From assembly GCF_024171645.1 (NCBI RefSeq), contig NZ_JALKAC010000001.1, forward strand, positions 372,001 to 436,000: 64,000 bases of DNA. The letters run 5' to 3'. The notes under the pieces were generated by a model. It searched no databases. It was not told the DNA's origin and saw nothing but the letters and a program-made list of their open reading frames with translations. The position numbers were made by a program, and so were the translations under genes. Within the stretch, counting starts at the first letter, position 1. The number at the start of each line of letters is the position of its first letter. Positions 52,759 to 62,034 of this stretch are shown here, in pieces. The stretch is from Flavobacterium sp. HSC-32F16. Its GTDB lineage: Bacteria; Bacteroidota; Bacteroidia; Flavobacteriales; Flavobacteriaceae.

Positions 52759-53358
52759 TTACGGATTAACTATATCTAAATAAGGAAGATTAAAAGTTCC
52801 TTCTGTAATTTCTATTGCTGTACCTGAATCCCCATTTCGAACCTTTCCAGAAAATGTACCTTTAATACCGCTTTTACTTATAGATTCAATTTTAACTGTA
52901 AAAATATCATCTGCCGTTCGTGTGCTGTAAAGAATAGTTCCGTTTGCCGTTTGAACAGCATATCTTGCTGCCATTCCTTCATCTGCAGGTGTCGAATAAG
53001 TTCCTGGTTTAATATCTCCGCCCAATTTCCATATTTCAAAATCTAAAGATGGCGGCGCCAGTTCTCCTATTTTAGGAAAAGGTGTCTCATATCCTCCTAT
53101 TACAATTTGTTCAAAACGATTATCATTACCGCCCCCTTGAAAGTTTACGGTGTAAAAATCTATTTTTCGGCCATCGAGACTTGCCCTAAAATAATAACCT
53201 GATGCTGCTTTATCTGATCCGTTGTCATCACCTGAACAAGCAGAAAATAATAAAGCTAAAACTAATATACAAAAAAGTTGTTTTACAAAAATTACTGCTT
53301 TATTTTTCAAAAATGTTGATTTCACTAATAAAAAACCATCTATACTGTTACTTCTCAT
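52759..53358 (-). CDS. Lipoprotein of unknown function
   Basis: A 199-residue protein with lipobox LLFSACS near residue 41; the true start may be internal, since the segment before the hydrophobic stretch is longer than usual. The mature part begins SGDDNGSDKAASGYYFRASL and is mostly beta strand with Gly and Thr, like the small DUF-type lipoproteins of Bacteroidota. It lies 36 bp upstream of the preceding exported protein on the same strand, so the two are probably co-transcribed. No catalytic motif was seen. Confidence 0.7.
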   Translation of the reverse strand: MRSNSIDGFLLVKSTFLKNKAVIFVKQLFCILVLALLFSACSGDDNGSDKAASGYYFRASLDGRKIDFYTVNFQGGGNDNRFEQIVIGGYETPFPKIGELAPPSLDFEIWKLGGDIKPGTYSTPADEGMAARYAVQTANGTILYSTRTADDIFTVKIESISKSGIKGTFSGKVRNGDSGTAIEITEGTFNLPYLDIVNP

Positions 53359-53552
53359 TGTGTGCTTTTTTTAATTAATAACAAATTTACTGACGCCAGA
53401 TATACAAAACAATACCTGATTTCATGGTTATTTACTATCAAAATCACTTCATTAAAGAACTCTTTATCAAAATGCCTTACCAAATTCAGAAAAGCTGCTT
53501 TATTATTCTAAAATTAAAATTTAATTCCATTCATGAAGGTTCAAAAATTTGA

Positions 53553-53560
53553 TAAATTTG
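53553..53560 (+). promoter_or_regulatory. Promoter element before the AraC gene at 53641
   Basis: TAAATTTG matches the -7 consensus TAnnTTTG, 80 bp before the start codon. No -33 TTTG at the standard spacing. Confidence 0.4.
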
Positions 53561-53640
53561 CCGGTTCCCCAAAAAACTCTTAAGCTTAAAATTAGGCGTA
53601 TAAAACTTTATCCTTAATACCCAAAACCCAAAATAAGTAG

Positions 53641-54519
53641 ATGAATCTAAAAAGACTGGAAATCAAGAAGAATATTCAAAAAGCAGAAGATAAAAATTTG
53701 TCCTTTCGTGTTTTTGATTTAGACACCAAACATATTGAACCCTATTCTAATCCACATAAAAAAGATCATTTCTGTATTATAATTGTTGAGACAGGAAAAA
53801 TTGATCTTCAAATTGAAGAAAAAATGCACCATCTTAAAACAGGAAAAATTTCTATTATTTTTCCAGAACAAATTCATTCCATTTCTAATCCAACGGAAGA
53901 TTTGACTGGTAAAATTATTTTATTTGAAGAAGTTTTGTTTTGTTCTGATATATTAAAAAATGAATTAAGCGCCTATAATGTAAATCTTTCTTCAAATCTT
54001 AATTGTACTGTACTCCCTGCAGAAGAATTTGAGAGAAATAATGCTCTGGTAATGAACATCCGGAATATTTATAACAAACCCAGCCTTATTAAAAAAGAAC
54101 AAGCACGCTTTTACATCAAAATATTTTTACTTGGACTTATAGAATCTATTCACGGACAGCATCCCGTACTGCATCAAAAAACAAATCAGCATCTCTATAT
54201 TGATTTCAAAAAACTACTTAATGAACAGTTCAAAAAAGAGCGCACCGTTCAATACTATGCCGCAAATCTAAATGTTACCAGCAAAAAACTCAATGAAACA
54301 GCAAAAAAACATTGCGGAGAAACAGCCATCAACGCTATTCATAATCGAATACTTATCGAAATAAAAAGACAGTTATTATTTTCAGATCTCTCTCATAAAG
54401 AAATTGCATTCGATCTTGGTTTTAGTTCTCCATCGGCACTTAACAAATTTGTAAGGGCAAAACTCAAAGAAACACCAACGGAACTCCAGAACGAACTGGC
54501 ACAAATTTATAACGCGTAG
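53641..54519 (+). CDS. AraC-family transcriptional regulator, next to an iron alcohol dehydrogenase
   Basis: A 292-residue regulator. The N-terminal cupin-like sensor contains HFCIIIVETGKIDLQIEEK and IIFPEQIHSIS. The DNA-binding half at residues about 195-290 has YYAANLNVTSKKLNETAKKH and HKEIAFDLGFSSPSALNKFV. It is of a different subgroup from the two paralogues at 20634 and 50408. The dehydrogenase gene starts 69 bp downstream on the same strand, with its own TACATTTG element. It is the likely regulator of that gene. Confidence 0.9.
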   Translation: MNLKRLEIKKNIQKAEDKNLSFRVFDLDTKHIEPYSNPHKKDHFCIIIVETGKIDLQIEEKMHHLKTGKISIIFPEQIHSISNPTEDLTGKIILFEEVLFCSDILKNELSAYNVNLSSNLNCTVLPAEEFERNNALVMNIRNIYNKPSLIKKEQARFYIKIFLLGLIESIHGQHPVLHQKTNQHLYIDFKKLLNEQFKKERTVQYYAANLNVTSKKLNETAKKHCGETAINAIHNRILIEIKRQLLFSDLSHKEIAFDLGFSSPSALNKFVRAKLKETPTELQNELAQIYNA

Positions 54520-54555
54520 TATTGTATTTATAACATCTTAGCCTTTCTCCGCCTC

Positions 54556-54563
54556 TACATTTG
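54556..54563 (+). promoter_or_regulatory. Promoter element before the iron alcohol dehydrogenase gene
   Basis: TACATTTG matches TAnnTTTG and lies 25 bp before the ATG. It suggests that the gene can be transcribed apart from the AraC gene. Confidence 0.5.
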
Positions 54564-54588
54564 CAGTAATAATTAATACTAGTAAAAA

Positions 54589-55752
54589 ATGAGCAAATTA
54601 TTTGTTGCAGCAGAGGTTTTCCACGGTCCAGGAAGCCTTGAAGAGTTAAAGAATATAAAAGGTAAAAAAGCTTTTGTCGTAACCGGAGGAAGTTCTATGA
54701 AAAAAAGCGGTACGCTGGATAAAGCGATCGCGTTTTTAAATGAAGCAGGTATAGAAACTATTATTTTTGATGGTGTTGAAGAAGATCCATCATCAGCAAC
54801 AAGTTTTAAAGGTGCAGCAGCAATGCGCGAATTTCAGCCTGACTGGATTGTAGGTCTTGGCGGATGTTCGGCAATTGATGCGGCTAAAACAATGTGGATT
54901 TTTTATGAGCATCCAGAGGTAGAATTTGATTCTCTTATTAAACCTTTCAGTGTACCAACCCTAAGAAATAAAGCTAAATTCATAGCAATTCCATCTACCA
55001 GCGGAACAGGAACAGAAACTACAGGTTTAGCAGTAATTACAGATCGTGATAAAGGTGTAAAATATCCTATTGTATCTTATGAACTGACTCCTGATATTGC
55101 TATTATTGACGGTGAAATCTGTGCATCTATGCCTGCTCACGTAACATCAAATACCGGACTTGATGCTTTAACACACTGCGTTGAAGCGTATGTTTCTAAT
55201 ATCGATGATAATTTTGCTGATGTATTGGCTAAAGGTGGTTTGGAAATTGTTTTTGACAATCTGGAAGAAGCTGTAAAAAATCCATCAAATATAGCAGCGC
55301 GTCAAAATATGCATGATGCTTCTTTTATGGGAGGACTGGCTTTTAATAATGCATGGCTAGGTATTGTTCATTCTCTTTCACATCAGGTTGGAGCTTTATA
55401 TGGTATTCCACACGGATGCGCTAATGCGATCTTCCTTCCTAATGTTATTCGTTATAATAACTCGGCTACTGCCAAATACCCGGCACTGGCTAAATTAATT
55501 GGAGGAGAAACAGCAGAAGATCTTGCTCAGGCAATTGAAGGTCTAAGAAAAAATGTAAACAATATTTCTTCGATTAAAGAATTTGGAATTTCTCAAGAAG
55601 ACTGGGACAAAAACCTAGATTATATTGCCGGTAATGCTTTAATTGATCCATGTACGGGCTTTAATCCTAGAGTACCTACTATAGAAGATTTAAAAAACAT
55701 CTACAACGCTTGTTACCAAGGACTTGTTTACAACGATACTGTCGTGAATTAA
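54589..55752 (+). CDS. Iron-containing alcohol dehydrogenase
   Basis: A 387-residue group III dehydrogenase, full length. The nucleotide-binding motif is IVGLGGCSAIDAAKTMWIFY, and IAIPSTSGTGTETTG follows. The metal ligands are Asp and His in NTGLDALTHCVEAYV and His residues in GIVHSLSHQVGALYGIPHGC. It converts alcohols and aldehydes with NAD(P). A preceding AraC gene and a following terminator make it a compact regulated unit. Confidence 0.93.
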   Translation: MSKLFVAAEVFHGPGSLEELKNIKGKKAFVVTGGSSMKKSGTLDKAIAFLNEAGIETIIFDGVEEDPSSATSFKGAAAMREFQPDWIVGLGGCSAIDAAKTMWIFYEHPEVEFDSLIKPFSVPTLRNKAKFIAIPSTSGTGTETTGLAVITDRDKGVKYPIVSYELTPDIAIIDGEICASMPAHVTSNTGLDALTHCVEAYVSNIDDNFADVLAKGGLEIVFDNLEEAVKNPSNIAARQNMHDASFMGGLAFNNAWLGIVHSLSHQVGALYGIPHGCANAIFLPNVIRYNNSATAKYPALAKLIGGETAEDLAQAIEGLRKNVNNISSIKEFGISQEDWDKNLDYIAGNALIDPCTGFNPRVPTIEDLKNIYNACYQGLVYNDTVVN

Positions 55753-55782
55753 TTTGTACTTAAACAAACGAATATTTTAATG

Positions 55783-55811
55783 AAACCGCCTCGTAATAAG
55801 GCGGTTTTTTT
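55783..55811 (+). terminator. Terminator of the iron alcohol dehydrogenase gene
   Basis: AAACCGCCT, loop CGTAATA, AGGCGGTTT and a run of T. Confidence 0.9.
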
Positions 55812-55870
55812 ATAGATACGAGTTTCATTTTTGTTGATTAGAAACAAAAAAACAGATAGCATATTTTAAT

Positions 55871-55918
55871 AAAAAAGCTTGAAAAGAATTTGCCGTAAAT
55901 TTCTTTTCAAGCTTTTTT
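55871..55918. terminator. Perfect 18-bp hairpin without an adjacent gene
   Basis: AAAAAAGCTTGAAAAGAA pairs fully with TTCTTTTCAAGCTTTTTT around a 12-base loop. It looks like a bidirectional terminator. It lies 60 bp after the previous terminator and 248 bp before the next gene, so the transcript it ends is not evident. Otherwise the 414-bp gap 55753-56166 is AT-rich and shows no coding frame. Confidence 0.65.
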
Positions 55919-56166
55919 GTTTTAAAATTTCAGTAAAAGTTTTCCTAAAGCTGTTTTACAGAATACGCTTTGAGTATTGCAAATCATTATTCACATAAAA
56001 TACTAATTAACAAATAGTTAAAACAGACATAAACTATATAGCATCTATTTTAAAAATCATCCGCATAATTCTATAAGCTATCATTAAAATCATATAAACA
56101 AAAACGATACAAACAGTATAATTTTAAACTACTACAAAATAGATAGTAAATTAAAATTTAATCATT

Positions 56167-56835
56167 ATGAGAACGATAGCACAACAAGTACAAAAATCAA
56201 AGCCATTATTAAAAACCAATGTATCAACATTAGAAAGAATATTAATGGTCACCAGCGGAGCCTATTTAATATATAATGGCCTGTCTAAAGAAAACAAAAG
56301 TATTACTAAAGCAGGTGCCGGAGGAGCAATGCTGTTAAGAGGAATTTCAGGATACTGTCCGGTATATGATGCAGCAGGACATTTGATGAATGATAAAGCA
56401 TCAAATATCAATATAAGACTGAATACTATTATCAATAAACCTGTAGGGGAAGTATTTGATTTTTGGAGAAATCTTGAAAATTTACCAAAATTCATGAGCC
56501 ACTTAGCCAGCGTTAAAACGATTGATGAAACAACTTCAGAATGGACAGCAAAAGGTCCGGCAGGAATTGGATCTTTCAGCTGGAAAGCTAAAATTGTGAA
56601 AGATAGAAAAGACAAGCTTTTAGCCTGGCTTTCTCTTGACGAATCTACAATACGAAATGCCGGAAAAGTAACTTTTAAAAGTCATGGCAACACCACAGAA
56701 CTTGGTATCACAATTTCATATCATGCTCCATTGGGAATTGCTGGAGAACGTGCGGCAAAACTACTAAATCCGTATTTTGAAAAATTAGTTAAAGACGATA
56801 TTGCTAATCTAAAAAATCATTTAGAATCAAATTAG
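56167..56835 (+). CDS. DUF2892 plus SRPBCC-domain protein
   Basis: A 222-residue protein. Residues about 15-70 match DUF2892 (VSTLERILMVTSGAYLIYNG, RGISGYCPVYDAAG), with one or two membrane-associated helices. Residues about 80-220 form an SRPBCC helix-grip domain of the COG5637 kind (INKPVGEVFDFWRNLENLPKF, FSWKAKIVKDRKDKLLAWLS). Such proteins often accompany stress-induced general-stress genes. A DUF2158 small protein gene follows by 28 bp, probably in the same transcript. Ligand unknown. Confidence 0.82.
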   Translation: MRTIAQQVQKSKPLLKTNVSTLERILMVTSGAYLIYNGLSKENKSITKAGAGGAMLLRGISGYCPVYDAAGHLMNDKASNINIRLNTIINKPVGEVFDFWRNLENLPKFMSHLASVKTIDETTSEWTAKGPAGIGSFSWKAKIVKDRKDKLLAWLSLDESTIRNAGKVTFKSHGNTTELGITISYHAPLGIAGERAAKLLNPYFEKLVKDDIANLKNHLESN

Positions 56836-56863
56836 TTAATTAAAAAATTAAAACAAAAGCATC

Positions 56864-57043
56864 ATGGATATCACGTTAAAAAAAGGACAGGACGTACGTC
56901 AGGAATTTGGCGGTCCTGTGATGAAAGTAATTGGGTTTGAACCCGAACTTATAGAAAATGTAATTACCCAGTGGGAAGATGAGCAGGGAAATATCATAAC
57001 AGCAAAGTTTATGGATTCACTGCTCATTCCTGCCTGCTCTTAA
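56864..57043 (+). CDS. Small DUF2158 (YodC-like) protein, 59 residues
   Basis: The frame from ATG 56864 to TAA 57041-57043 encodes LKKGQDVRQEFGGPVMKVIG at the start and WEDEQGNIITAKFM later. This matches the DUF2158 pattern of short SH3-like proteins (KxGDxVxLxSGGPxMxV, then W-x-D). The family is linked to surface or stress proteins but has no proven function. It lies 28 bp after the SRPBCC gene and converges with the molybdenum hydroxylase operon. Confidence 0.78.
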   Translation: MDITLKKGQDVRQEFGGPVMKVIGFEPELIENVITQWEDEQGNIITAKFMDSLLIPACS

Positions 57044-57084
57044 TTGAATAAAACAAGGTGTAACAAATGGGTGTCGGACATACT

Positions 57085-59322
57085 TTATAAAAGTTTGTCA
57101 AAATGGATAGGTAAATCATTTATTCGTTTTCCGGTGGCATTAAAAATAGCATTTGCTATTGCGGGCGGCATCCCTACAACACCAATTTCTCCCACTCCCT
57201 TTACCCCAAGATCGCTTATAAAATCATCTTTCTCATCAACAAAAACAACACTTAAATCATGAATATCAGCATGAACAGGTATGTGATATTCGGCTAAGCT
57301 GGCATTCATGTATTTTCCAAACTGATGATCTAAAATGGTTTCTTCGTGAAGCGTTTTGCTTATTCCCCAAATCATACCGCCCAGAATTTGGCTTTCGGCT
57401 GTTTTTGGATTGATAATTTTTCCCGCCGCTACAGCCGTTACTGCTCTGGTAACTTCTATAACTCCCAATTCTTCGTCAACTTCCACCTCAACAAAAACGG
57501 CGCTGTGAACTGCCCTTGCTTTCTTGCCGAATTTTAAAGGATTAGGCATGGAAGTATTAGTTGTTTTTATTTCTTTTCCATCGTTTGCTTCAAAAATTTC
57601 TTTGATATTTATTCTGGCTTCCGGATTATTTTTCAGGATTAAAAATCCGTTCGAAAAAATAACGTCCTCAAATTTTGCCTCACTTAATACAGAATTGTTC
57701 AGATATTTTGCTTTATCAAATACTTTTTCAATTAGCGCTTTACAACTTGCTTTAACAGCAGGACCAACAGTAGCAGTTGTAAAAGAACCTCCCTGAATAG
57801 GCGCAAAAGGCATTTTACTATCTGCATATGAAAATGTAATATCTTCGATAGGAATTCCCAATTCATCCGAAGCAATTTGTGACATAATGGTCAAAGTTCC
57901 GGTTCCAATATCGGTAACGGCACTTTTAATTTCTACTTTTCCATCATTGGTCATAATAGCCTGAGCTCTTGCCAAAAGTCGGTTTGCATCCCATATTCCT
58001 GTCGCCATCCCATAACCAACAAGTTTATTTCCTCTTTTAACACTTCTTGATATAGGATTTCTGTTATGCCATCCAAATTGCCTTGCACCTTGCAAAAAAC
58101 ATTCTCTAAGTTCTTTGCTGGAATATTCTTTTTCTGAGCTTTTGTCTATTTCAGAATAATTAATTAAACGAAATTCTAAGGGATCAATATTTAATTTATA
58201 TGCCAGATCATCCATTGTAATCTCGATTGCGTGCATTCCTGTACTTCCTCCCGGCGCTCGCATATCCAATGGTGTATATACATCCAGCGAAACCAGTTCA
58301 TGCTCTAACAAAGTGTTTTCGGCTGGATAAAGCATATTCGCCCAATTGACTACAATTTCTACATAATCTTCAAATTGAGACGTCTCACCTATTGCTTTAT
58401 GATAAATTGCATTGACTTTTCCATTTTCGTCAGCTCCAAATTTCGTTGTTTGCAATGTTGGCGGTCTATGTCCAAACGTATACATTTGAGAGCGATCTAA
58501 AGTAACCCTGACATTTCGTTTCAATTTAAGCGACGCCATAACAGCCATGAACAACTGGTATTGCGGACGAAGACCTGAGCCAAAAGCGCCGCCTACAAAG
58601 GGCGCAATTACCTGCACATTTTTCATTTTCAGACCAAAAACATTTGAAACATACAATTGCGAATTAATAGTTCCTTGTGTTTTGTCGTATATTTTAAGCT
58701 TGTTCTTTCCTTCATAAATAACAGTTGAGGCGAACATTTCCATTGGGTTATGATGCTCTGTTCCGTGTTTGAATACGCCGATACTTTTTACCGCAGCATT
58801 TTCGAAGGCAGCTTCAAAATTTCCTTTTGGTTTTGGCGGAGGCGGTTTCAGCATTGATGCAAGGCCTTTTTTAGGGGTTCTGGCTTTATATAAATTGGCT
58901 TCCAAATCAGTTTCAAATGCTTCTTCCTGATAAGCAAGTTTAATTTTTGTTGCGGCATACCTTGCCATTTCAAAAGTTTCGGCCACTACCAAAGCAATAG
59001 GCTGACCGTTATAGCGAATTATATTATCTTTTAAAGGTTTAAAAACCGTTCCGGGCGGTGCATCCATATCGGCATACTGAAAATCAAACCACGCCGTTGA
59101 AGGTCGGTTTTCATGTGTAAAAACCTCTACCACACCTTTTAACTTCATTGCATCCGAAGTATTCATAATCTTGATTTTTCCTTTTGTAATGGTGCTGTTA
59201 ACCACATATCCGTACAATAAATCATCGGCATCATATTCTCCGGCATACTTTGCGGCTCCGGTTACTTTCAAGCGTCCTTCCAAACGGCTTATTGGTTTTC
59301 CTTTTGAGGGTAATTTTGTCAT
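57085..59322 (-). CDS. Molybdenum hydroxylase large subunit (PaoC/xanthine dehydrogenase type)
   Basis: A 745-residue subunit. The ATG at 59322 (MTKLPSKGKPISRLEGRLKV) is chosen; the frame further upstream overlaps the FAD subunit gene and has no family counterpart. Molybdopterin-binding motifs are GGAFGSGLRPQYQ, MRAPGGSTGMHAIE and GGSFTTATVGPAV. The catalytic glutamate is in GVKGVGEIGVVG near the C-terminus. It oxidises aldehydes or N-heterocycles at a Mo centre using water. It is the last gene of the three-subunit operon; no XdhC- or PaoD-type maturation gene is beside it. Confidence 0.93.
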   Translation of the reverse strand: MTKLPSKGKPISRLEGRLKVTGAAKYAGEYDADDLLYGYVVNSTITKGKIKIMNTSDAMKLKGVVEVFTHENRPSTAWFDFQYADMDAPPGTVFKPLKDNIIRYNGQPIALVVAETFEMARYAATKIKLAYQEEAFETDLEANLYKARTPKKGLASMLKPPPPKPKGNFEAAFENAAVKSIGVFKHGTEHHNPMEMFASTVIYEGKNKLKIYDKTQGTINSQLYVSNVFGLKMKNVQVIAPFVGGAFGSGLRPQYQLFMAVMASLKLKRNVRVTLDRSQMYTFGHRPPTLQTTKFGADENGKVNAIYHKAIGETSQFEDYVEIVVNWANMLYPAENTLLEHELVSLDVYTPLDMRAPGGSTGMHAIEITMDDLAYKLNIDPLEFRLINYSEIDKSSEKEYSSKELRECFLQGARQFGWHNRNPISRSVKRGNKLVGYGMATGIWDANRLLARAQAIMTNDGKVEIKSAVTDIGTGTLTIMSQIASDELGIPIEDITFSYADSKMPFAPIQGGSFTTATVGPAVKASCKALIEKVFDKAKYLNNSVLSEAKFEDVIFSNGFLILKNNPEARINIKEIFEANDGKEIKTTNTSMPNPLKFGKKARAVHSAVFVEVEVDEELGVIEVTRAVTAVAAGKIINPKTAESQILGGMIWGISKTLHEETILDHQFGKYMNASLAEYHIPVHADIHDLSVVFVDEKDDFISDLGVKGVGEIGVVGMPPAIANAIFNATGKRINDLPIHFDKLL

Positions 59323-59344
59323 TTCTTTCAATTTTAAACTACAT

Positions 59345-60364
59345 TTATAATGAGGGTTTTGACCCCGGACGCTGTGATTCTGGATGTAGTGCCATAAAGC
59401 AGTTACGTACAATAGCTCTTTTTGCCAGTTCAATTTTAAAACTGTTATGTTCATAGCCTTTTGCGCCTTCCAAAATGATATTGGCTGCATTTTCAAAGTT
59501 TTCTTTATTTGGTGCTTTGGCTTTTAAAAAATCTTCGGCTTCAGAAACACGCCACGGTTTATGCGCCACACCGCCCAAAGCAATTCTGGCCTCTTTTATA
59601 GTATTATCTTCAATTTCAAAAGCTGCCGCGACAGAAACCAGTGCAAATGCATAAGAACTTCTATCTCTTAATTTTAAATACGAATAGTTTTTATTAAATC
59701 CTTCTTTGGGCAAATCAATACTTGTAATGATTTCTCCGTGTTTAAGAGAATTATCGATATGGGGAGAATCTCCGGGAAGCTGGTGAAATTCGGCGAAAGC
59801 CAAAACCCTTTCCCCTTCCGGACCATTAATATTTACCACAGCATCAAGAGCCCTTAAAGCCACACACATATCCGAAGGAAAAACTGCAATACAACTTTCG
59901 CTTTGTCCTAAAATAGCATGAATGCGGTTATAGCCTTTAATGGCAGAACAGCCTGAACCCGGATCTCTTTTGTTGCAGGGTGTATTAATGTCATAAAAAT
60001 AATAACATCGGGTTCGCTGCATAAGATTACCGCCATTTGTTGCCATATTGCGAATTTGAGCCGAAGCACCAGCTAAAATGGCTTTTGATAATAAAGGATA
60101 ACGTTCTTCTATAATAGGGTCATAAGCCGTATCTGCATTTGTACAAAGCGACCCGAGTCTTACACCTCCGTTATCCAAACGAATAATAGAATTATTTTCT
60201 GTGATTGGGTTTATGTCTACGAGTTTATCTGCTTTGGTAATAAAATATTTTAGCAGATCGTTTATATTGGTTCCGCCGGCCACAATTTTATTCCGTATAT
60301 CTCCATCAATCTGCAAAATTGCTTCGGCAGTATTAGACACTTTTATATAACTAAAATTATTCAT
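59345..60364 (-). CDS. Molybdenum hydroxylase FAD subunit, PaoB-like
   Basis: A 339-residue subunit. FAD binding is at KIVAGGTNINDLLKYF and NMATNGGNLMQRTRC, followed by a Cys-rich insert (CYYFYDINTPCNKRDPGSGC) like the one carrying an extra 4Fe-4S cluster in E. coli PaoB. The C-terminal CO-dehydrogenase flavoprotein domain follows. It overlaps the 2Fe-2S gene by 8 bp and lies 22 bp before the large subunit start. Confidence 0.9.
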   Translation of the reverse strand: MNNFSYIKVSNTAEAILQIDGDIRNKIVAGGTNINDLLKYFITKADKLVDINPITENNSIIRLDNGGVRLGSLCTNADTAYDPIIEERYPLLSKAILAGASAQIRNMATNGGNLMQRTRCYYFYDINTPCNKRDPGSGCSAIKGYNRIHAILGQSESCIAVFPSDMCVALRALDAVVNINGPEGERVLAFAEFHQLPGDSPHIDNSLKHGEIITSIDLPKEGFNKNYSYLKLRDRSSYAFALVSVAAAFEIEDNTIKEARIALGGVAHKPWRVSEAEDFLKAKAPNKENFENAANIILEGAKGYEHNSFKIELAKRAIVRNCFMALHPESQRPGSKPSL

Positions 60365-60839
60365 GACGTCCTCCTTCCTTCACTTCCATAATGGCATTAA
60401 TGATTCCTCTGTTGGCACCGCATCGGCAAAGATTACCACTCATCAGTTCCTGAACCTCTTCACGGCTTTTTGCCTTTCCTTCATTTAAAAGTCCAACAGC
60501 ACTGCAAATTTGTCCTGGTGTGCAATACCCGCATTGAAATGCATCGTGTTCGATAAAAGCTTTTTGAAGCGGATGAAGATCATCGCCATTGGCAATTCCT
60601 TCGATGGTAGTAATCTCAGAACCATTTTTCATTACTCCAAGCGTTAAACAGCTTAATATTCGTTTGCCGTCAACAATTATTGTACAGGCGCCGCATTGTC
60701 CGTGATCACATCCTTTTTTAGTTCCTGTCAGATGAATTTCTTCGCGAAGGACATCCAGCAGCGAAACCCACGGTAAAAGATCTAAATGATACATTACATT
60801 GTTTATGTATAAAATCGTTGGGTGAGTGTTTGTTTCCAT
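60357..60839 (-). CDS. Molybdenum hydroxylase 2Fe-2S subunit
   Basis: A 160-residue subunit with two clusters: plant-type ferredoxin motif GCDHGQCGACTIIVDGKRIL with the fourth Cys in LSCL, and the helical cluster motifs CGYCTPGQICSA and NLCRCGANRG. There is no twin-arginine signal, in contrast to the periplasmic PaoA of E. coli, so this enzyme is probably cytoplasmic. It is the first gene of the operon. Confidence 0.92.
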   Translation of the reverse strand: METNTHPTILYINNVMYHLDLLPWVSLLDVLREEIHLTGTKKGCDHGQCGACTIIVDGKRILSCLTLGVMKNGSEITTIEGIANGDDLHPLQKAFIEHDAFQCGYCTPGQICSAVGLLNEGKAKSREEVQELMSGNLCRCGANRGIINAIMEVKEGGRHE

Positions 60840-60999
60840 TAATTTGTTTTTTGAAGTAAAGAATAACTTTATCTTATTGAAATAAAGCTTTTTAAAAATA
60901 GTTTTAAACGATAACTTTTTTTTACACTATTATAGATTCTTCTTACAGAACTTCAATTCATAATTAGAAACTTAAACGACTTGTAAAAAAATCCTCTCT

Positions 61000-61007
61000 T
61001 AAATTTG
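61000..61007 (+). promoter_or_regulatory. Promoter element before the DUF6766 gene
   Basis: TAAATTTG matches the -7 consensus TAnnTTTG, 86 bp before the ATG at 61093; only a partial -33 (CTTG) lies upstream. Confidence 0.45.
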
Positions 61008-61092
61008 CTGTGCAAAATCTATAAATCCAAAATTTAATTATGTAAGTATCTGATTTATTGTTTAGTGAAATTTGTTGTTAAATAAAATCAAT

Positions 61093-61749
61093 ATGAAAAC
61101 ATTTTTAAAAAATAATGGATTATGTATCTGCTTTTTAGTGCTTTTCATAGTATCCTTTATTGGGCAGGTAATTTTTGGATTTGAAGAACATAATAAAGAA
61201 CTTATCGATGAAGGGAGCAAAATGATAAGTCTTGGTTCTTATTTTTTATCTGGTCATTTTTTTCAATCAACTTTTGAAAATTGGGAAAGCGAATTTTTAC
61301 AAATGGCTTTGTTTGTTGTACTGACTATTTTTCTTAAACAAAAAGGTTCATCAGAATCTAAAAAAATTGACGAACCCGAAGAAGTTGACAGACAGCCGGA
61401 CCGCCATCGTAAAAATGCGCCTTGGCCTGTTAAAAAAGGTGGATTAATTCTACTGCTCTACAAACACTCTCTTTCTCTTGTTTTGTTTTTACTGTTTTTA
61501 ATTTCTTTTATTATTCATTTTTATGGAAGTTTAAAAGATGAAAATGAACAATTGGCAATCAAAGGGAAATCTCTTGAAACCATTTCAACTTATATAAGAG
61601 ACTCCAGGTTTTGGTTTGAATCATTTCAAAATTGGCAAAGCGAATTTCTCTCTGTTTTTGCTATTGTCATGCTTTCTGTTTATTTAAGACAAATAGGTTC
61701 CTCACAATCAAAACCGGTTGATGCGGCACATATGGAAACGGGAGAATAG
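61093..61749 (+). CDS. DUF6766 membrane protein with internal duplication
   Basis: A 218-residue protein; the ATG at 61093 replaces an in-frame TTG seven codons upstream. It matches DUF6766: KNNGLCICFLVLFIVSFIGQ, ENWESEFLQMALFVVLTIFL, QKGSSESKKIDEPEE. The same unit recurs: HSLSLVLFLLFLISFIIHFY, QNWQSEFLSVFAIVMLSVYL, QIGSSQSKPVD. Each unit has two membrane helices, four in all. The function of the family is unknown; in other bacteria it is found among stress-related genes. Confidence 0.82.
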   Translation: MKTFLKNNGLCICFLVLFIVSFIGQVIFGFEEHNKELIDEGSKMISLGSYFLSGHFFQSTFENWESEFLQMALFVVLTIFLKQKGSSESKKIDEPEEVDRQPDRHRKNAPWPVKKGGLILLLYKHSLSLVLFLLFLISFIIHFYGSLKDENEQLAIKGKSLETISTYIRDSRFWFESFQNWQSEFLSVFAIVMLSVYLRQIGSSQSKPVDAAHMETGE

Positions 61750-62034
61750 TTTTTAACCCAAACCATAATAAACACATTTAAATGGGAATTATAAAAGTCT
61801 TTCCTTAAATTATAAAAACAGTTTTGAATAAGTAAGTTTATATTTACGAGTAAAAAATAAAATCAGCCTTTTTAATATATCAACTGAGGCAGTATGTTTG
61901 TAATCGCCTGAAAAAGTAGTCCAGAGTGTGAAATTACAGCAATCTATAGCAGCATATTAAAATAAAAAGAATACGTAAAGAATATAAAGCCTACTCTATA
62001 TAAATAAAATAGACTTTATAAATTGAACATCTCC
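61750..62034. other. Intergenic region without recognised features
   Basis: This is 285 bp of AT-rich sequence with stops in all frames. No strong hairpin, palindrome or TAnnTTTG element was recognised between the converging genes. Confidence 0.4.

Noticed and set aside
57085..59496. A longer N-terminus for the molybdenum hydroxylase large subunit.
   Set aside because: The extra 58 residues overlap the FAD subunit gene in another frame and do not match the family; the ATG at 59322 fits the conserved start.
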